Shown in pieces: positions 55,788 through 63,442 of a DNA stretch of 64,000 bases; position 1 is the stretch's first letter; the number at the start of each line of letters is the position of its first letter. This DNA comes from Pseudomonas brassicacearum subsp. neoaurantiaca (GTDB lineage: Bacteria; Pseudomonadota; Gammaproteobacteria; Pseudomonadales; Pseudomonadaceae), in NCBI RefSeq assembly GCF_013608025.1, contig NZ_VDLV01000049.1, forward strand, positions 62,201-126,200. The letters run 5' to 3'. The notes beneath the pieces were generated by a model. It was not told where the DNA came from. It made no database searches and saw only the letters and a program-made list of their open reading frames with translations. The translations under genes and the position numbers were made by a program.

Positions 55788-55813
55788 AAAGCCCTGACTT
55801 GTCAGGGCTTTTT
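55788..55813 (+). terminator. Intrinsic terminator after tRNA-Ser
   Basis: AAAGCCCTGAC, TT, GTCAGGGCTTTTT: a perfect 11-base stem followed by a T-run. Confidence 0.9.
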
Positions 55814-55864
55814 CGTGTCTGGCGTTTGAAAAAACAGTGACGGTCTTCACAAAGGAAACAGTGC

Positions 55865-56752
55865 ATGCCATCTCCTAAACCACTCAAGGAAAGTAAAGTG
55901 ACCAGTAAAACCATCGGTTCGATCGGCGCAGCCATTATCGGCGTGGCCCTGTTGTGTGTCTTCTTCGGCAGTTGGTACACGGTTGATGAGACCGAACGCG
56001 GCGTGCTTCTGCGCAACGGCGCGCTGGTGGGGGTGGTTGAGCCGGGACTGTCGTTCAAGACGCCCTTTATCGAATCGGTCCGCCTGATCAGCACACAGAG
56101 CCAAGTCACGTCCTACGACGATCTGCAGGCCTATAGCAAGGATCAGCAATCAGCCGAGCTCAAGGTGTCCGTGTCCTGGCACATCGCGCCTTCCGATGTG
56201 GCGAAGGTCTATACCCAGTTCAAGGACCTGGAAGGTATTCGCGACCGGATGATCAGCCGGCAGGTGCCGACACAGGTCGAGAACGTGTTCGGCAAGTTCA
56301 ACGCCGTCGCCGCCGTGCAGAATCGCGTCCAGTTGGTCAACGATATTTCCGCTGCGATCAAATCGACGATTACCGGCCCGGTGATCATCGACAGCGTCCA
56401 GGTTGAAAACATCGACTTCAGCGACGCCTACGAAAAAGCCATCGAAGCGCGCATGGCAGCGGAAGTCCAAGTGAAGACACGCGAGCAACAACTCGCCACC
56501 GAGCAGGTCCAGGCGCAGATTCGCGTGACCCAGGCCCAGGCGGAGGCCGATTCGCAAGTCGCCCAGGCCAAGGCGGACGCCCTGGCCACCGAGCTGCGCG
56601 GCAAAGCTGAGGCCGAGGCGATCAAGGCGCGTGCCCAGGCGCTGGCCAGCAACCAGAATCTGGTGGAGCTGACCAAGGCCGAACGCTGGAACGGCGAATT
56701 GCCGACCACCATGCTGCCAAACAGCGCACTGCCTTTTATCGATCTGAAGTAA
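55865..56752 (+). CDS. SPFH/Band-7 (prohibitin-like) membrane protein
   Basis: A 295-residue protein. One N-terminal membrane helix (SIGAAIIGVALLCVFFGSWY) is followed by the SPFH domain (TVDETERGVLLRNGALVGVV, SVSWHIAPSDVAKVYTQFKD). A long alanine/glutamine-rich coiled coil from about 200 to 270 follows (QIRVTQAQAEADSQVAQAKA). SPFH proteins form ring scaffolds in the membrane, often around proteases. No NfeD or FtsH partner gene is next to it. It is transcribed after tRNA-Ser and its terminator. Confidence 0.88.
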   Translation: MPSPKPLKESKVTSKTIGSIGAAIIGVALLCVFFGSWYTVDETERGVLLRNGALVGVVEPGLSFKTPFIESVRLISTQSQVTSYDDLQAYSKDQQSAELKVSVSWHIAPSDVAKVYTQFKDLEGIRDRMISRQVPTQVENVFGKFNAVAAVQNRVQLVNDISAAIKSTITGPVIIDSVQVENIDFSDAYEKAIEARMAAEVQVKTREQQLATEQVQAQIRVTQAQAEADSQVAQAKADALATELRGKAEAEAIKARAQALASNQNLVELTKAERWNGELPTTMLPNSALPFIDLK

Positions 56753-56893
56753 GTTGCATCGGCGCGGTCAATTCTGGCCGCGCCTCCGCTACCTGCCTGC
56801 GCAACGCAGCCGAACAAACATCGCCCCCTCGTTGGTTGACGCTACACTTTGTTCACCGACGACCAGACGTTTACCGTTAGCAGGGAGCTCAAC

Positions 56894-57025
56894 GTGTACC
56901 CAGGCAAAAAACCAACGCAACGCTTGCGCAATACTCCTCCCTCCGCCCCTCGTCCCGATAACCGCTTTTCACTCCCCCACCCGGCACCTGCTTCGGCAGT
57001 CGTCCTGGACAGGAGAAACACGTGA
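56894..57025 (+). CDS. Possible 43-residue leader peptide overlapping the kinase start
   Basis: A GTG-started frame of 43 codons with GGGAG upstream. Its stop TGA overlaps the kinase start as GTGA (57022-57025), the arrangement of translational coupling. The peptide (MYPGKKPTQRLRNTPPSAPR and on) is Pro/Arg-rich with no fold evident. It could be a chance frame in the kinase leader. Confidence 0.3.
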   Translation: MYPGKKPTQRLRNTPPSAPRPDNRFSLPHPAPASAVVLDRRNT

Positions 57026-58815
57026 CCATTCTTATCAGGAAATACAAATGGCCCGCCTTGTTGGCCGCGGCGCTGATTGTTTTCTCGGCGTTGATTTTCT
57101 TTTTGATCAAGTCCTATACGTACGATTCATCGACCTATTTCGAATCGCGCGATTTCATCCGCCAGCTTAAACAGGCCGACGCCAACTGGAATGTGAAAAT
57201 TCTCAGAAAGAAGATCGGCGTCAACAACAACCTGTCCTTGGCCCCACCGCCTGAAGCACAAAGTCGCTGGGAACAATTGGAACGGCTGAACAATTCGGGT
57301 CCCTTGGCATCGCTTTGGGCATCACGCCGCCAGGGTTATGTGGATGCGGTCCAGAACAAGCGCCTGCTGGTCGAACAATTCGAACAACACAATGCCAACC
57401 TGCGCAGGTCCCTGGATGAACTTCCGACCGTCGAGGATGACATTCAAGCCCTGCTCCAAGGGATGGAATCCAGTGGTGAAACCGCTCGCCTGACCGCGGC
57501 CTCCAGCGTGCTCGATCTGGCGTTGACCACCTCGGAATACGCGCTTTATGCGACGTCGGATAAAGCGAGGGAAGTGCAGGATCAGTTAAGCGAACTCGAA
57601 CGCCGGATTGACGAACTGCCCCCCTCCTACCGGCCCGCTTTTGTCTTACTGATGCACCATGCCAAGACCGTTATCGAGGAACAGCCGCTGGTCAACGACC
57701 TGCTGGATCGCATCAGCGTGATCCCCGTGGCCCAGGAGCTGGACAACATCAACGAACTCTTGAACGAAACCCAACGCCGGACAGCCGCGACAGACCGCAA
57801 ATACCATATGTACCTGGCCGTGTGCGCCAGCCTGATGGCGCTTCTGATGATCTACCTGGCCGTGCGGCTGGTGCGCAGCTATTCAGTCATCAATCAGATC
57901 AACCATGAACTTCAAACCGCCAATGATCGGCTGGAAGAGCGCGTGCAGGAGCGAACCCGCGAGCTGAAGGAGGCCGAGCGGGAGCTGGTGGACGCGGCGC
58001 GCATGGCAGGCATGGCCGAGATCGCCACCAACGTGTTGCACAACGTCGGCAACGTCCTCAACAGCGTGAATATTTCAGCGGAGCTGGTGACGCGCAAGTT
58101 GAAGAACAGTAAGACGCAGGGCTTGGGGAAAGCCGTCAGGATGATGAATGAACATGCCACAGACTTGGGCCAGTTCATCACCGAGGACGAAAAAGGCAAG
58201 TTGTTGCCTCGTTATTTCAATGAGCTGGTGGATTCCGTTGCCAACGAGCAAGTGCAACTTATTGAAGAGCTGGCGCAGTTGACCAAGAGCATCGACCACA
58301 TCAAGGAAATCGTCACGACGCAACAAACCTATGCCGGTGCTGCCCGGCTGGTCGAGCCGCTGAAGGTCAGCGACTTGTTCGAAGATGCGCTACGCATGAA
58401 CTCGGGCGCGCTGAGTCGACATCATGTCACGGTGATCAAGGATTACCAGGACAGCCCGCTGATCATGGGCGATAAACACCGCTTGCTGCTGATCCTGATC
58501 AACCTGATCAGCAATGCCAAGTTCGCCATGTCTCATGTCGATCATCCACGGGAAATGACGCTGGGCATCCGCATCGTCGACCCGACGACATTGCACATCA
58601 GCGTCAAGGATCGCGGCGAAGGCATCGCGCCGGAGAACCAGGCCCGGATCTTCAATCATGGCTTCACCACCCGTAAGGACGGTCATGGGTTCGGGTTGCA
58701 TAGCTGTGCCTTGGCCGCTGTGGAAATGAAGGGTCGCCTCTACGTCCACAGTGATGGGCCAGGGCAAGGCGCCCTGTTTACGCTAGAAGTTCCACTGGAA
58801 CGGGCGGAGACATGA
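57022..58815 (+). CDS. Orphan sensor histidine kinase
   Basis: A 597-residue membrane kinase. TM1 is at about 8-30, followed by a large periplasmic helical sensor with mainly acidic helices (ERRIDELPPSYRPAFVLLMH). TM2 at about 265-285 leads into a coiled coil (LQTANDRLEERVQERTRELK). The H-box is EIATNVLHNVGNVLNSVN with His340. The ATPase part is typical: LILINLISNAKFAMS (N box), KDRGEGIAPENQARIF (G1) and TTRKDGHGFGLHS. The VLHNVGN H-box marks a subgroup often acting with a separate regulator. No response regulator lies beside it. GTG start after AGGAGA. Confidence 0.88.
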   Translation: MTILIRKYKWPALLAAALIVFSALIFFLIKSYTYDSSTYFESRDFIRQLKQADANWNVKILRKKIGVNNNLSLAPPPEAQSRWEQLERLNNSGPLASLWASRRQGYVDAVQNKRLLVEQFEQHNANLRRSLDELPTVEDDIQALLQGMESSGETARLTAASSVLDLALTTSEYALYATSDKAREVQDQLSELERRIDELPPSYRPAFVLLMHHAKTVIEEQPLVNDLLDRISVIPVAQELDNINELLNETQRRTAATDRKYHMYLAVCASLMALLMIYLAVRLVRSYSVINQINHELQTANDRLEERVQERTRELKEAERELVDAARMAGMAEIATNVLHNVGNVLNSVNISAELVTRKLKNSKTQGLGKAVRMMNEHATDLGQFITEDEKGKLLPRYFNELVDSVANEQVQLIEELAQLTKSIDHIKEIVTTQQTYAGAARLVEPLKVSDLFEDALRMNSGALSRHHVTVIKDYQDSPLIMGDKHRLLLILINLISNAKFAMSHVDHPREMTLGIRIVDPTTLHISVKDRGEGIAPENQARIFNHGFTTRKDGHGFGLHSCALAAVEMKGRLYVHSDGPGQGALFTLEVPLERAET

Positions 58816-58869
58816 AGGGACCGGCTGCACGGTGGGCCTTGATGCTCTCCGCGCAGCCGTTGCGCTTGG

Positions 58870-59061
58870 TTACTCGACGTTTTCGGGGCGCACGCGACGA
58901 GGCCTCCTGGCCGGCAATGCGGCGGCGTAGGCCAGCGCTTCTTCGCGCGTAGTAAAGGAACCCAGCCGGTCAGCCTGGGTGCACACCCTCCAGGGCCCGC
59001 TGTTTACGCTGAGCACGTCATAGCCATTGATGTGCATTTTCGTCAACATTGCAGTACTCAT
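58870..59061 (-). CDS. Small conserved protein of unknown function
   Basis: A 63-residue soluble protein (MSTAMLTKMHINGYDVLSVN, then GPWRVCTQADRLGSFTTREE and a basic tail RRPRRVRPENVE). The pattern of small beta strands plus a helix containing the EEALAYAAAL stretch resembles DUF2188-like proteins. The ATG at 59061 is chosen over 59067 because the AGGAGG site is too near the latter. Confidence 0.65.
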   Translation of the reverse strand: MSTAMLTKMHINGYDVLSVNSGPWRVCTQADRLGSFTTREEALAYAAALPARRPRRVRPENVE

Positions 59062-59174
59062 GGACATAACCTCCTTGGGAAAACGGGGTTGCGTTGCCTA
59101 CCTTACTACCGGTTGACACCGGTTAGCCGACCGAGCGTCGCAATCCACACCCAGGCAGGAGCCATTCAAACGCC

Positions 59175-60074
59175 TCAATGGGAATCCGAATCCCACAGCC
59201 AGTCCCATAAACCCGGCAGATGCACCGGTTGGGACGTGTCCCTGACCGTACGAGCCATGGCCGCCCGTTCCAGAGCATGCTGGTCGTCATAAAACGGTTT
59301 GGCATCGGTCTTCAGGCCGGTGAGCCTGGCGCTGTCGAGCAGAATCTCAAGGTACTCCCGAGCGTGGCGGGCGGTGTACCGATTGAGATCATGAAAGGTC
59401 ACCACGACCGGGATCACCCCCTCCACCACAGGCAACTGTCCGTCAGCGATACGCTCGCGCACTTCCGAGAGCTGGCGCGTCAGGTTCATCCGCCGTCGCG
59501 GGCTCAGAGTGATGCCCCAGACCTTCCCGTCATTGGCGCTCAGGTCTGTCAGCAATACATGCATCCCGTGCCGCTGATAGGCGGCGAAGGTGCGTTTGTC
59601 GTAACTCCAGAACGGCGGCCGCACCAGGCTGGGCGGCGCGCCCGTGACCGCAGCGATATCACCTTCGCCGTTATCGAGGGACTGCTCCAACTCGTCAGGA
59701 TCGAGAAACCGATGATTGGTGTGCCAATGGGTGGCCGTATGAAAGCCAAGGACATGCCCTTCCAGATGCTCACGGCGCATGATCGAACGGCCTGTTTCAC
59801 TTCCACCGGCTCGTGGCGCTCGAGTCTGGACAAAAAATACCGCCTTGATCCCAGGCTGAACGGTGTTCTGGGCCAAGGCATCCAGCACCTCGTCGCTCGG
59901 GTTCCATAAAGATGATGCGCTGGGGCCGTCATCGAATGTCAGCAGGAAACGGATGGGAGGTTGCGCACGCAAGCGTTGTTCGGTTTTCGCGGTCAGTTCG
60001 ATGGGCGGGCCGATGCAACCCGACAAACCGCTGGCGAGAAGCGCCACGATCAACGCCCAGGCGATGTTTTTCAT
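59175..60074 (-). CDS. Polysaccharide-deacetylase-family lipoprotein
   Basis: A 299-residue lipoprotein with a lipobox in LSGC (Cys20). The NodB-type motif 1 is TFDDGP (46-51). The zinc site HTATH at 112-116 follows, then RPPFWSYDKRTF (motif 3) and the C-terminal VVTFHDLN (motif 5-like). Such enzymes remove N-acetyl groups from chitin-like or peptidoglycan glycans, or from exopolysaccharide. The lipid anchor points to action in the periplasm. No polysaccharide synthesis cluster lies beside it. Confidence 0.87.
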   Translation of the reverse strand: MKNIAWALIVALLASGLSGCIGPPIELTAKTEQRLRAQPPIRFLLTFDDGPSASSLWNPSDEVLDALAQNTVQPGIKAVFFVQTRAPRAGGSETGRSIMRREHLEGHVLGFHTATHWHTNHRFLDPDELEQSLDNGEGDIAAVTGAPPSLVRPPFWSYDKRTFAAYQRHGMHVLLTDLSANDGKVWGITLSPRRRMNLTRQLSEVRERIADGQLPVVEGVIPVVVTFHDLNRYTARHAREYLEILLDSARLTGLKTDAKPFYDDQHALERAAMARTVRDTSQPVHLPGLWDWLWDSDSH

Positions 60075-60301
60075 GTTTTGCCTTTATTCAGTGCCACATT
60101 ACGTCGCCTTCGATCCCTGGCACCGGTGTTTTCAAGCTCACCTTGGAGAAGGTTACCCGGGTTTGGTTCCACACCGTGAGCACGGTTGTTTGGCAACGCG
60201 CGACGCCCCTCTGCCAGCCCCGGCCTTGACCGTCTGGAAATCCGATGGAATTTTCCGAACGCCTCCGTATCCATCCGTATAGGATCAATTAGGGAGGATT
60301 T

Positions 60302-60556
60302 ATGGGCGGTCCATCGCTTTACATCATCGACTACATGCTCCATGGCGAGCCCAAGTCTTTCATCATTCGCGCGGAAGTGATGAATAACTCCGAAGCTTGG
60401 CATTGGGCCAGTTGCGACGCGGGTGTTGGGCGCATACCCAAATTCGGCAGGGAGAAGGTCAAGCGGGTTTCCAAACCCATGGCAGAGAAATATGGCATTA
60501 CCGATGTGCGCTGGCGAGCCTCCGTTGCGCCATCCTGGGTCAAGGAGTCTGGCTGA
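60302..60556 (+). CDS. Small Pseudomonas protein, possibly DUF6555-type
   Basis: An 84-residue soluble protein with MGGPSLYIIDYMLHGEPKSF and EAWHWASCDAGVGRIPKFGR segments. GGGAGG lies upstream of the ATG. The pattern of a beta sheet followed by a helix with the WHWASCDAG motif recurs in small Pseudomonas proteins of unknown function. The C-terminal region is basic. No partner is evident. Confidence 0.65.
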   Translation: MGGPSLYIIDYMLHGEPKSFIIRAEVMNNSEAWHWASCDAGVGRIPKFGREKVKRVSKPMAEKYGITDVRWRASVAPSWVKESG

Positions 60557-60570
60557 ATCAAGTAAGGTTC

Positions 60571-60601
60571 CCGGCGCACCGACTGTCCAGTCGTGCGCCG
60601 G
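60571..60601. other. Strong GC-rich stem-loop
   Basis: CCGGCGCACCGACT, GTCC loop, AGTCGTGCGCCGG: a near-perfect 13-14 base stem with one bulge, 14 bases after the upstream gene's stop. No T-run follows, so it is not a classical terminator. Confidence 0.5.
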
Positions 60602-60709
60602 ATTCTTCGACAGATCGCAAATAACTCAACTACGCTTAACCTCAGCATGAGCCGTCATCAATGACGGCCTTCGTGCTGCCCTTTTTTCAAACTTGAATGG
60701 AGGTGTGAC

Positions 60710-60940
60710 ATGTCCGAAAAAGAGTCCATCACCACCCTGCTCACCTTATTGGAATCGCGCCAGGCACGATTGACAGCAGCCTGCAAGGAAATCGCCGACT
60801 GGGTCGACCACCAGGGCGGGCACCCCGCCGCAGTGCGCATCCGCGACCGGCTCAATGATATCGAAAAAGATGCTCCTTCGATCCAGAGTGCCTTGTCTTC
60901 ACTCAAGCCTGCGGAACGCCCACTGCCAAAGTTTCGCTGA
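60710..60940 (+). CDS. Small helical protein of unknown function
   Basis: A 76-residue, mainly helical protein: MSEKESITTLLTLLESRQAR, then a Gly/His turn (VDHQGGHPAAVRI) and a second helix ending in a short basic tail PLPKFR. No membrane or signal segment. The start follows GGAGGTGTGAC. It stands alone between two other small genes. Confidence 0.65.
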   Translation: MSEKESITTLLTLLESRQARLTAACKEIADWVDHQGGHPAAVRIRDRLNDIEKDAPSIQSALSSLKPAERPLPKFR

Positions 60941-61058
60941 TGCACCTCACCGGTTCCCCCTGAACTCCACCGTTTGAAATCCGATGGAACAACGGCATTC
61001 CTTCGCCCCTCGATATTGATAGGTATCGATGCAAGAGCCGTCAAAAGGGAGAACCACC

Positions 61059-61484
61059 ATGAATGCCAGAGTCCTGCTTTTCATCGCCTGCGCCTGCCCT
61101 GCCACCGTCATGGCGCAAGGGTGCGAGGTCATTAGCCGATCCCAAAGCCAGGCAGTGCCGGAAATCGAAACCCGTAGTTGCTACGAGTACAAGGGCGTGC
61201 CTTCTCAAGCCATTGGCTGGTCATGCAGCAACGAAAGCAAGGGCACGTTGAGCACTGAAAAGAAACCGGTCGAGCGTTGCGCCCAAGGCTATGTGGCCAC
61301 CTGCCAAGCCAGATTGACCCAGGAGGCCCTCGCCAACCCCCATTCCACCAGCAAGGACCCAAGCGCAGGCTCGGCGAACATCCCGGACAACGCGCAGGTC
61401 ACCTGGTATTACTACGACGCGCAAAAGCTCCAGCAGGCCCAAAAGGATTGCGAGACCACCGGCGGCCAATGGAAAAACCGCTGA
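61059..61484 (+). CDS. Small secreted cysteine-rich protein
   Basis: A 141-residue protein with a signal peptide (MNARVLLFIACACPATVMAQ, cleaved before GCEV). Six Cys lie in the mature part (GCEV, SCYE, SCSN, RCAQ, TCQA, DCET), enough for three disulfides. A Ser/Pro-rich linker (STSKDPSAGSANIPDN) separates two halves. Function is unknown. The ATG at 61059 is preferred to 61029 because it begins the signal peptide. Confidence 0.7.
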   Translation: MNARVLLFIACACPATVMAQGCEVISRSQSQAVPEIETRSCYEYKGVPSQAIGWSCSNESKGTLSTEKKPVERCAQGYVATCQARLTQEALANPHSTSKDPSAGSANIPDNAQVTWYYYDAQKLQQAQKDCETTGGQWKNR

Positions 61485-61507
61485 CCGGGTGGCTCGCATC
61501 TCTGGCA

Positions 61508-61735
61508 TCAGCCCTTGCTGTGCTCCGGCGATGACGGCGGGTTCTTGACACCTCGCGGCCCGGCCACTCCCCAGACGATCAAGCCCAGTACAGGCAAGAT
61601 GATCAGAAGCAGCGCCCAGCCTGCCTTGGTGCCAGCCGCCTTGTCGCTCCGAAAGACGCTGACGATTGCCCAAAGATCAACAAGCAACAGCAACACCGCG
61701 ACGGCGATCCAGAAATAACTGGCTAGTTCAGACAT
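61508..61735 (-). CDS. PLDc_N-type small membrane protein
   Basis: A 75-residue protein with two hydrophobic helices (YFWIAVAVLLLLVDLWAIVS and AGWALLLIILPVLGLIVWGV) and a positively charged loop, the pattern of the phospholipase D nuclease N-terminal (PLDc_N) domain as a free-standing protein. It converges on the preceding secreted protein gene. Its own function is unclear. Confidence 0.75.
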   Translation of the reverse strand: MSELASYFWIAVAVLLLLVDLWAIVSVFRSDKAAGTKAGWALLLIILPVLGLIVWGVAGPRGVKNPPSSPEHSKG

Positions 61736-61829
61736 GGCCTTAATCCTCTTGTCAGTCTATGGATTAGGCATGGCCGCCATGGGTCCGTTCAAAGAATCTG
61801 CCCTGCTGGCCGCAATGACAATCGTGCTG

Positions 61830-62015
61830 CTACAAGCGCTCGTTCAGGTAGTCGACCCATTGCTCATAGGCCTCATGTTGACGCCGAACCGCCTCATCCC
61901 AAGCGGTCCCGGACATTTGATGGATACAGATCAGCGCCATCATTTCCGACGTCGCTGCATCGAGCTCGACCAAGAGCTCATGGGATTTGACTTTGAAATC
62001 TTCAACGGTGGTCAT
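61830..62015 (-). CDS. Small soluble protein of unknown function
   Basis: A 61-residue helical protein: MTTVEDFKVKSHELLVELDA, ATSEMMALICIHQMSGTAWD and a final EAYEQWVDYLNERL. The ATG at 62015 has GAGGAGAG upstream and removes a poorly conserved-looking leader. A start at 62087 is also open. No family recognised. Confidence 0.6.
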   Translation of the reverse strand: MTTVEDFKVKSHELLVELDAATSEMMALICIHQMSGTAWDEAVRRQHEAYEQWVDYLNERL

Positions 62016-62235
62016 CTCTCCTCGCTCCCCCACGACGGGGCCGGCCAGTCCACCCAACATTGATGCGTTTTTTCGGCGCTGATTCATTTTTGGCGATGAT
62101 CGGTCGTTGGCGCAGCCTTCCGTCCCTATCCCTCGAACCGTTCGTGAAATATACGCAGCCTTTTTCCGTGGGCCGCGTTCCTACGGTCATGGACAACAAA
62201 ATCGTTGTTGAACACTTCAATCGAGCAAGGCTCAA

Positions 62236-62254
62236 ATATTGCAGTTATATTGCA
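62236..62254. promoter_or_regulatory. Tandem ATATTGCA direct repeat upstream of the Nudix gene
   Basis: ATATTGCA occurs twice (62236-62243 and 62247-62254), spaced 11 bases start to start, one helical turn, in the 31-49 bases before the Nudix ATG. This placement suits an operator, but no known regulator matches. Confidence 0.3.
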
Positions 62255-62284
62255 ATTTCATGACAGTCGAGGCTGGACAAGAAT

Positions 62285-62647
62285 ATGAAGATTCGAGCGA
62301 CCGTCATCTGTGAAGAAGACCGCCACATCCTGCTGGTGCGTAAACCCAAGAGCCGCTGGGCCCTGCCCGGTGGCACCGTCGAGCGCGGCGAGACCCATGC
62401 CGATGCCGCGCTCAGGGAACTGTCGGAAGAAACCGGGCTGAGCGCCGAAAACCTGCTTTATCTGATGCAGTTCAGTGAAGGCGGCACCGAACATCACGTG
62501 TTCGAAGCGTCAGTCAACAACACAAAGGCGGCCAGGCCACAGAATGAAATCAGCGACTGCGTGTGGCACCCGCTGGAAGCCATCGCCCAGTTGCAGATGA
62601 AAAAAGGCATGCGGGAGATACTTGAGGCGTTTCGGCGCAGGCTGTAG
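62285..62647 (+). CDS. Nudix hydrolase
   Basis: A 120-residue Nudix protein with a complete Nudix box GX5EX7REUXEEXGU at residues 30-52 (GTVERGETHADAALRELSEE then TGL). The protein hydrolyses a nucleoside diphosphate linked to another moiety; the exact substrate cannot be read from sequence. ATG at 62285 lacks a strong ribosome site. The gene ends about 100 bases before the convergent tRNA-Leu. Confidence 0.88.
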   Translation: MKIRATVICEEDRHILLVRKPKSRWALPGGTVERGETHADAALRELSEETGLSAENLLYLMQFSEGGTEHHVFEASVNNTKAARPQNEISDCVWHPLEAIAQLQMKKGMREILEAFRRRL

Positions 62648-62749
62648 TTCGCTGCAAGCGCCTTGGTCATTGCGGACCACATTGAAATTGCGGACCGGAA
62701 ACGAACAAGGGTTTGCATCAGCTTTCGCTCGCAAACCCTTGATTTTAGA

Positions 62750-62836
62750 TGGTGCCCGAAGCCGGAATCGAACCGGCACGCCCTTACGAGCGGGGGATTT
62801 TAAGTCCCATGCGTCTACCAGTTTCGCCATTCGGGC
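62750..62836 (-). tRNA. tRNA-Leu (anticodon TAA)
   Basis: Minus strand: acceptor GCCCGAA pairs with TTCGGGC and CCA is encoded. The anticodon loop is CTTAAAA, giving TAA. The long variable arm (class II) and the T-loop GGTTCGATTCC fit tRNA-Leu. Confidence 0.95.
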
Positions 62837-62988
62837 GGTAGCGCGGTGAAGCCGTGTGAAACTGTCAAATAGGTATCTGACAGGCTCGCGGCGGGTACAA
62901 CAGAGGGGGAAATATATACATCCATCCCCGGTGAAGCAAGGTCGCCATTGCCCTTTTCAAGACAAAACCTTTCATTGCTCCGCAAATA

Positions 62989-63025
62989 AAAAAGCTCTGT
63001 AGATCATGGATCTACAGAGCTTTTT
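62989..63025 (-). terminator. Terminator after tRNA-Cys (perfect 17-base palindrome)
   Basis: AAAAAGCTCTGTAGATC, ATG loop, GATCTACAGAGCTTTTT: an exact 17-base stem with A/T runs at both ends, immediately downstream of tRNA-Cys on the minus strand and upstream of tRNA-Leu. Confidence 0.9.
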
Positions 63026-63030
63026 AAAAG

Positions 63031-63104
63031 TGGAGGCCGAAGTCGGAATCGAACCGGCGTAGGTGGATTTGCAATCCACTGCATAACCATTTTGCTATTC
63101 GGCC
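63031..63104 (-). tRNA. tRNA-Cys (anticodon GCA)
   Basis: Minus strand: acceptor GGCCGAA pairs with TTCGGCC, followed by TCCA. The anticodon loop is TTGCAAA, giving GCA; the T-loop is GGTTCGATTCC. Confidence 0.95.
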
Positions 63105-63442
63105 TCAATACGCCCGATGCAATGAAACACATCAGACGGATAAAAACTTATCCGGATATAGCCGCCAATAGCGAGCTATCTCCTTGAAAACATTGAAGTT
63201 TTTTACGCCTCGATGCATTCGATGGGCGCAATTATGTACTCATTTGCCTAGGCTGACAACCCCTTGATTTCAAAAAAAATTTGCCCGGCGAGCAAGCCCG
63301 CGGCTCTTTCCCCCCGGTCAACACAACGAGCCGAAACCGGCCCCCACCCGGCTCATCGGCAAACCAGTAATGCCAACGGAACAACCGCCATTGCCTTTGG
63401 TTCATCCCTTATGTCGTCCCTGGATCAGTAAGGAGAACCATC
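63105..63442. other. Gene-free region between tRNA-Cys and the SRPBCC gene
   Basis: About 340 bases without a gene. It holds a CGGATAAAAACTTATCCG palindrome near 63138, then an AT-rich stretch. Only one tRNA is near; no tRNA-Gly or pgsA, the usual partners of tRNA-Cys/Leu in pseudomonads, is present here. Confidence 0.4.
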
